64,000 nt of DNA from an uncultured Eggerthellaceae bacterium (lineage in GTDB: Bacteria > Actinomycetota > Coriobacteriia > Coriobacteriales > Eggerthellaceae), in NCBI GenBank assembly GCA_934630905.1, contig CAKTXN010000002.1, positions 7,082-71,081 on the forward strand, given 5' to 3'. The stretch's first letter is position 1. Each line of letters begins with the position of its first letter. Both the position numbers and the translations under genes were made by a program. The notes under the pieces are model-generated. The model was given only the letters and a program-made list of their open reading frames with translations. It had not been told where the DNA came from and did not search any database. This document shows, piece by piece, positions 60,157 through 64,000 of this stretch.

Positions 60157-60812
60157 GCAACCCATTAGACGAGATTCAGTTTGTAAAGCCGGCCGATATT
60201 GAGACGCGCAGTTTTGAGATTATTACCTCTGAGCTGGGAAATCGCGTTCTTGATCCGGAAAACGAGCTGGTTATCAAACGCTGCATTCACACCAGCGCCG
60301 ACTTCGATTACGCCGACAACCTGTGCTTTTCCGAGCATGCCGTGTCGCGCACCGTTGAAGCGCTGAAGTCGGGCGTGAGCATTGTGACGGACACGAACAT
60401 GGCGAAAGCCGGCATCAACAAACGCGTGCTGGGGCGTTTCGGTGGCGAAGTACTGAACTTCATGGCTGACCCCGATGTTGCCGCCGAGGCGAAAGAGCGC
60501 GGCATCACGCGCTCCGCCGTGTGCATGGAGCGCGGCGCGGCGCTGGGAAAACCCCTGATCTACGCCGTGGGCAATGCACCGACCGCCCTTATCCGCCTGT
60601 ACGAGATGCTTGAAGAAGGCTCCATGGTCACTCCGGCGCTCATCGTAGGCGTGCCCGTTGGCTTCGTGAACGTGGTGGAGTCCAAAGAGCTCATTTTGAG
60701 CCGCACCGACGTCCCCTACATTGTGGCGCGCGGACGCAAAGGCGGCTCCAACATTGCCGCATGCATCTGCAACGCGTTGCTCTACCTTGCTTCCAACAAC
60801 GAGCGCTCGTAA
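60153..60812 (+). CDS. cbiC: Cobalt-precorrin-8 methylmutase
   Basis: 219 residues. Moves the methyl group from C-11 to C-12. The catalytic histidine is in VIKRCIHTSADFDYADNL; VTDTNMAKAGINKRVL and VGVPVGFVNVVESKELIL follow. Start ATG at 60153 overlaps the cbiP stop. Repeat copy 3 begins 7 bases after its stop codon, so it is the last gene of the cluster. Confidence 0.96.
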   Translation: MSNPLDEIQFVKPADIETRSFEIITSELGNRVLDPENELVIKRCIHTSADFDYADNLCFSEHAVSRTVEALKSGVSIVTDTNMAKAGINKRVLGRFGGEVLNFMADPDVAAEAKERGITRSAVCMERGAALGKPLIYAVGNAPTALIRLYEMLEEGSMVTPALIVGVPVGFVNVVESKELILSRTDVPYIVARGRKGGSNIAACICNALLYLASNNERS

Positions 60813-60818
60813 CGCCGT

Positions 60819-60851
60819 TTGTTGACAAATTACCCCACCTTTTGTCAACAA
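60819..60851 (+). repeat. 33-bp stem-loop repeat, copy 3
   Basis: Identical to copy 1; begins 7 bases after the cbiC stop, in sense orientation. Paired with copy 4 at 60958, so both flank a 106-base segment with a terminator. Confidence 0.92.
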
Positions 60852-60920
60852 CGATAGCCAATCTCTTAGATGCGCAGCCCGAAACAAAAAACAAAACAAC
60901 CCTTTGACCAGGGCATAAAA

Positions 60921-60953
60921 AGAATCCGAGATGCGAAAAGCACCTCGGATTCT
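60921..60953. terminator. Bidirectional terminator between cbiC and the TetR gene
   Basis: AGAATCCGAG (60921-60930) and CTCGGATTCT (60944-60953) form a perfect 10-bp stem over a 13-base loop. TTTAATT follows on the plus strand and TTTTTATG on the minus strand, so it can stop both the cobalamin operon and the tetR gene. Confidence 0.8.
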
Positions 60954-60957
60954 TTAA

Positions 60958-60990
60958 TTGTTGACAAAAGGTGGGGTAATTTGTCAACAA
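60958..60990 (-). repeat. 33-bp stem-loop repeat, copy 4
   Basis: Reads the same as copy 1 on the minus strand, beginning 12 bases after the TetR gene stop and directly before the minus-side terminator. Orientation is again sense to the upstream gene. Confidence 0.92.
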
Positions 60991-61002
60991 TATACACTCA
61001 GC

Positions 61003-61557
61003 CTACCTGTCTCGCAGTGCCGCAATGCCACCACGAATGAACGTATCCAACGACGCTCGCATACGCGTCCAGTCGGCGTTAGCGGGGGTTTCTATCGCAG
61101 CCATATAACAGCCACTCATCTGAAAACGGAAGATCATCTGAGCAACATCCTGAGGCAAGCCGTCATTCACCAAGTCAGCATAGATGTCGCCCTCCATGAT
61201 GTCTTCAGAAAACCTCAGATACACCTGGAGAAAATGAGGATCACGCACCAACGCATGATAACGCTGGCTTTCGCGCAACAGCGCACAGAAAGGCTGGCGA
61301 CCACCCCGCTCTTGGCACCCATCGCATCGAAGCTGGATGCGCAATTCCCGGGAGTACTGGTTCATCTCCTTAACCAGCCGCACAAATACGTCGTCGGCAT
61401 TATCAAAGTGCGCATAAAACGTTGACCTGCTCACATTCGCCTCGCGCGCCAACTCCGAAACACTCACCGCCTCGAAAGGCTTCTTCTCCAGCAAATGCAA
61501 AAGAGCATTAGCTATTTGCTGCTCGGTTCGTTTATTTCTTGAGTCGGGGCGCGTCAT
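61003..61557 (-). CDS. TetR-family transcriptional regulator
   Basis: 184 residues. An N-terminal helix-turn-helix (QIANALLHLLEKKPFEAVSV, then SELAREANVSRSTFYAHFDN) and a helical effector domain with the YSRELRIQLRCDG and RFSEDIMEGDIYADLVNDGL blocks. Start ATG at 61557. It is divergent from the AEC transporter, and a near-perfect palindrome lies between them, so it probably represses that gene and itself. The ligand is unknown. Confidence 0.92.
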   Translation of the reverse strand: MTRPDSRNKRTEQQIANALLHLLEKKPFEAVSVSELAREANVSRSTFYAHFDNADDVFVRLVKEMNQYSRELRIQLRCDGCQERGGRQPFCALLRESQRYHALVRDPHFLQVYLRFSEDIMEGDIYADLVNDGLPQDVAQMIFRFQMSGCYMAAIETPANADWTRMRASLDTFIRGGIAALRDR

Positions 61558-61570
61558 AGTTCTTCCTTAA

Positions 61571-61595
61571 ATTTCGTACACTATGTACGAAATTG
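61571..61595. promoter_or_regulatory. TetR operator (palindrome)
   Basis: AATTTCGTACA - CTA - TGTACGAAATT: perfect 11-base arms around 3 bases, 13 bases upstream of the tetR start and 64 upstream of the transporter start. Size and position fit a dimeric TetR repressor operator. Confidence 0.75.
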
Positions 61596-61659
61596 TACAG
61601 CAAAACAAAAGCCAATCTTTTACAATTTTTCTCAAAACCAACAAACACAAGGAGAAGCC

Positions 61660-62580
61660 ATGGCTTTTGAGGTCACCTTACACCAAATGATTATCTTTTT
61701 CCTGATTCTTGCCGTTGGCTTTGTCGCTGGCAAGAAAGGCGTCATTAAGCAAGAATCTATGCCCCACCTCACTCGGATCATTACCAAGATTTTGCTTCCT
61801 GTGCTTATTTTCTACGGCACTATCGCTACCACCAAAGAGGCCATCGCAGAAAATGCCATTATTGTGGTATTCGCCATCGTCTTCTACGTTGTGGTAACAG
61901 TGATTCTTTTCGCTACGGCAAAAATCATGCGCCTCAAGGGAGACCGCGATAAGATTTTTACCTTCTGCTTCATGTTCGGAAACACGGGTTTTGTGGGTAT
62001 TCCGCTGCTGGTTGCCTTGTTCCCCACCGCAGGCATGCTGTACATGATGCTATTCACCATTGTTGACCAGGCTATTTTCTGGACCTTTGGCATCTGGATG
62101 GCCACGGGTCGCGACCGCCAAACCAAGTTCACCATCAAGAATTTCATTTCGCCCAACATCATTGCCATAGCGCTTGCCTTGATTGTTGTGTTTATCGGCG
62201 TTCCTATTCCCGTTGTGATCAACGATACCCTAGCAACCATCAGCAATGCCACCGGCGCTCTGTGCATGATGTATCTGGGTGCCATGGTGTGTTTCTCCAA
62301 ATGGATGCAGGTGCTGAAATGCGCCGAACTTTATGTGGGCATTGTCGTAAAGATGGTTTTACTGCCTGTAATCGGCGGCCACATTTTCATGCTTATTGGC
62401 TTGCCTCAGGACATGATGGTATCCATGGTTGCCATCATGAGCTTGCCCATCATGACCGTTGTTCCTATGATTGCCTCCATGAACAGCAACGAAGGCGAAT
62501 ATGCCACCGGCATGACCGTGGTCACCCTGGTAGTTTCCGTAGCAACCATTCCGCTTGTGCAGCTTTTGGCATTCATGTAA
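61660..62580 (+). CDS. AEC-family (auxin efflux carrier) transporter
   Basis: 306 residues with about ten hydrophobic segments: MIIFFLILAVGFVAGKKGVI, ILLPVLIFYGTIA, then FGNTGFVGIPLLVALFP, a family signature, and MSGLTMI-like absent; LPIMTVVPMIASMNSNEGEY follows. AEC proteins export or import organic acids and related small molecules. Start ATG at 61660 behind AAGGAGAAGCC. Likely repressed by the adjacent TetR protein. Repeat copy 5 begins 111 bases after its stop. Confidence 0.92.
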   Translation: MAFEVTLHQMIIFFLILAVGFVAGKKGVIKQESMPHLTRIITKILLPVLIFYGTIATTKEAIAENAIIVVFAIVFYVVVTVILFATAKIMRLKGDRDKIFTFCFMFGNTGFVGIPLLVALFPTAGMLYMMLFTIVDQAIFWTFGIWMATGRDRQTKFTIKNFISPNIIAIALALIVVFIGVPIPVVINDTLATISNATGALCMMYLGAMVCFSKWMQVLKCAELYVGIVVKMVLLPVIGGHIFMLIGLPQDMMVSMVAIMSLPIMTVVPMIASMNSNEGEYATGMTVVTLVVSVATIPLVQLLAFM

Positions 62581-62690
62581 TCTCAGCGAGCGAACTTTAT
62601 TTGCCGCAGTAGATAGCGATGGCCTGCGAAACAAACGCCGCATTCTGTCAAACCTGCGGCGCGACCCGACATGACCGCGCCCCTGTTCCC

Positions 62691-62723
62691 TTGTTGACAA
62701 ACTACCCCACCTTTTGTCAACAA
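62691..62723 (+). repeat. 33-bp stem-loop repeat, copy 5
   Basis: TTGTTGACAAA - CTACCCCACCT - TTTGTCAACAA, identical to copy 2, sense to the AEC transporter gene. Paired with copy 6 at 63517, spanning 859 bases. Confidence 0.92.
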
Positions 62724-63275
62724 TTCAGCACCCTGATGCGAAAGGACGCTTCCGGGGGCAAGCTCTTTCCATTGCCGAGCGGCCTTGACGAGTACAGCGA
62801 ATCACACTGGGCAAAATGAGCGGGTAAAGGCCATCTTGTCGGAAATCGGGCGCAAAAAACGTCCGAATCGACGGTACGGGGCAGGTCGAGAGCGCAGGAA
62901 GGGCGTCCTGGAGTCCTTCGGCCCCACCATACACAGCAAAAGCCCAGGTCGCAAAAATCCCCCGGCTGATTCGAATGCGGCAAAGCCTCCCCACCTGCCC
63001 CGCACAGACGAAAAAAGCGACAACATGCCGCCGAGAAAGCTAGAAGGAACGCTAAACCAAGAGACGACGCGCCGCGAACCCAAGCGCGCACCGAGCTCCC
63101 GATACACAGACCCTCAAAGGGGCGTCTGCCGGCAAGGGTCGAGCCGAACTGCGACGCTTTGGATAAGTTGAGCGAGTTGCGGTTGCAGTGAAGCATTATC
63201 CAAGCGGAGTCGTGAGGCGAGCCCTTGCCGGCGGGCGCCCCCTGGATTGATGAAGGACGGCAGGGTTTTCCTGCT
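62724..63275. other. Unassigned intergenic sequence between repeats 5 and module M copy 2
   Basis: About 550 bases inside the copy 5/6 pair. Open frames on both strands (for example 62785-63171 plus and 62717-63196 minus) show no recognisable domain, no good ribosome site and low-complexity composition, so none is called. It may be decayed coding sequence. Confidence 0.5.
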
Positions 63276-63399
63276 CTGATAAAAACGACCCACTTTTCTG
63301 TGGGTTTACTCTAGCTTACTTTTTTGCGACCTGGGGAAACACTGATTTTTGGCGATTGCAAAGAAGAAAATCCACCGAAAAGTGGGTTGTTTTTATCAG
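63276..63399. repeat. Hairpin module M, copy 2
   Basis: 124 bases with 23-base arms (63276-63298 and 63377-63399) matching each other except one pair that is G-U in RNA. Roughly four-fifths identical to 42933-43058; similarity extends about 60 bases further right. Confidence 0.85.
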
Positions 63400-63423
63400 G
63401 CCGATCACATAACTGGGCGGCAT
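63316..63423 (-). other. Conserved short frame in module M, copy 2 (35 residues)
   Basis: Reads MPPSYVIG then LIKTTHFSVDFLLCNRQK then SVFPQVAKK and stop. Over the shared 18-residue core the DNA differs from copy 1 in six codons, all silent. The frame is also open upstream, but the two copies diverge there. No ribosome site is evident. Confidence 0.4.
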
Positions 63424-63470
63424 CGCGCCAGAAAACATCTCAACCCGGATTACATACCGCAGCAGAGCGC

Positions 63471-63504
63471 AAAAACCCGAGGCACGCAGGGTACCTCGGG
63501 TTCT
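63471..63504 (-). terminator. Terminator 3' of the dehydratase-activator gene
   Basis: AACCCGAGG (63474-63482) and CCTCGGGTT (63494-63502) form a 9-bp stem; on the minus strand it is followed by TTTTTGCG. It lies just beyond repeat copy 6, repeating the order gene stop - 33-bp repeat - terminator seen at copy 4. Confidence 0.7.
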
Positions 63505-63516
63505 CAAATGCTTGAA

Positions 63517-63549
63517 ATGTTGACAAAAGGTGGGGTAATTTGTCAACAA
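63517..63549 (-). repeat. 33-bp stem-loop repeat, copy 6
   Basis: On the minus strand TTGTTGACAAA - TTACCCCACCT - TTTGTCAACAT (last base differs). Starts 35 bases after the stop of the gene at 63585, sense to that gene. Confidence 0.9.
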
Positions 63550-63584
63550 AAGGGTTGCTAGCAAGCGTGGTTCTACGGCGGCGC

Positions 63585-64000
63585 TTACTGATGGCCGCCG
63601 TTCTTCGCCAGGTTCGCCTTTGCCACGGAAATCATGAGCTTGATGCGGTTCAGCTGGTTCACCTCGGACGCACCGGGGTCGTAGTCAACGGCAACAATGT
63701 TGCTTTCCGGATGCCTACGGCGCAACTCCTTGATGACCGACTTGCCCACCACGTGATTCGGCAGGCACGCGAACGGCTGGGCACACACAATATTAGGCGT
63801 GCCGCGCTCGATGAGCTCCACCATCTCGCCCGTGAGCAGCCAACCCTCGCCCATCATGTTGCACAGGTCAAGAATCTCACTCGCGCTCTTCGCGCACTGA
63901 TCGATGGTGCCAATAGGCCAGAAGCGCTCGGATTTCGCAAGCGCCTTGCGAATGGGATTACGCAACCTCTCGGCAATCTTGATGCCAATCGTGCCAATCA
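63585..64000 (-). CDS. 2-hydroxyacyl-CoA dehydratase activator-type protein (C-terminal part, runs off right edge)
   Basis: The frame is open to the window edge (about 138 residues visible, reading IGTIGIKIAERLRNPIRKA at the edge). The block MMGEGWLLTGEMVELIERG, then VCAQPFACLPNHVVGKSVIKEL and NIVAVDYDPGASEVNQLNRI matches the C-terminal region of the large BadF/HgdC-activator plus DUF2229 proteins common in anaerobes. Those proteins carry iron-sulfur clusters and ATPase domains upstream, outside the window. The cysteine in QPFACLPNH is a likely cluster ligand. Role in the cell unknown. Confidence 0.8.
   Translation of the reverse strand, partial: IGTIGIKIAERLRNPIRKALAKSERFWPIGTIDQCAKSASEILDLCNMMGEGWLLTGEMVELIERGTPNIVCAQPFACLPNHVVGKSVIKELRRRHPESNIVAVDYDPGASEVNQLNRIKLMISVAKANLAKNGGHQ

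Noticed and set aside
60165..60899. 244-codon minus-strand frame opposite cbiC
   Set aside because: Antisense to cbiC and reading through repeat copy 3; no independent support.
62717..63196. 159-codon minus-strand frame inside the repeat 5/6 pair
   Set aside because: No homology, ends within the repeat, no ribosome site; an overlapping plus-strand frame is equally long.
1..64000. tRNA, rRNA, CRISPR array or complete insertion sequence
   Set aside because: No TTCGAATC-type T-loop with a matching acceptor stem, no regularly spaced repeat-spacer array and no transposase were found. The 33-bp repeats are too few and too variably spaced for CRISPR.

Overview
The window looks like a chromosomal segment of an anaerobic or microaerophilic, moderately high-GC actinobacterium of the class Coriobacteriia, probably family Eggerthellaceae (Slackia- or Denitrobacterium-like; genus uncertain). 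The evidence is indirect: a twin-arginine DmsA-type molybdoenzyme set next to a LuxR regulator carrying a membrane-spanning MFS-like half, a complete early/mid anaerobic (cbi) cobalamin cluster, the short 'uncommon' form of ArgC, Ddh-type lysine/DAP metabolism, and Ala-rich low-complexity inserts in many proteins. No rRNA, tRNA, CRISPR array, prophage or complete IS element was recognised.

Layout. 1-2.7 kb: the first codons of a probable purB, two tandem TrkA-type potassium-channel regulators, and a surface-anchored lysozyme-like protein. 3.4-7 kb: an amidohydrolase, an MFS exporter fused to a CBS pair, and a HigBA-like toxin-antitoxin pair with a palindromic operator. 7-9.5 kb: a DNA-repair radical SAM protein and its DUF4130 partner, preceded by two LexA-box-like sites. 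9.5-14 kb: argC-argJ-argB-argD on the minus strand with a candidate ARG operator. 14.3-19 kb: a LysR regulator, a MenE-MenC fusion with odd active sites and a Cys-rich metal-binding protein. 19-28 kb: ddh, a GGDEF protein, phosphoglucomutase, YgiQ overlapping a carbonic anhydrase, GtrA and a zinc-ribbon protein. 28.5-30.3 kb: a broken BrnA-like antitoxin and an AAA ATPase with a nuclease-like tail. 30.3-40 kb: torD-dmsC-dmsB-dmsA (minus) diverging from radical SAM - orphan DmsC - LuxR (plus). 40-42.7 kb: an MtaD-like deaminase and an Mrp ATPase. 43.7-60.8 kb: a cobalamin riboswitch followed by a lipoprotein, BtuF/C/D and cbiD, F, G-H, J, E-T, A, B, cobD, cbiP and cbiC. 61-64 kb: divergent TetR and AEC transporter, and the C-terminal end of a 2-hydroxyacyl-CoA dehydratase activator-type protein.

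The genes fit an amino-acid- or respiration-dependent anaerobe: the cobalamin cluster imports corrinoid and builds the corrin ring and side chains to cobyric acid and the aminopropanol arm (cbiL, the cobalt chelatase and lower-ligand genes are not in the window), while the Dms region provides anaerobic respiration.

The least expected content is intergenic. (i) A 33-bp stem-loop repeat occurs six times, always just 3' of a gene and always in the same orientation relative to that gene, with a fully conserved C-rich loop. (ii) Three 217-239-bp elements have about 52-bp inverted arms; one has apparently cut an antitoxin gene. (iii) Two copies of a hairpin module carry a short frame whose differences are almost all synonymous in its best-conserved part.
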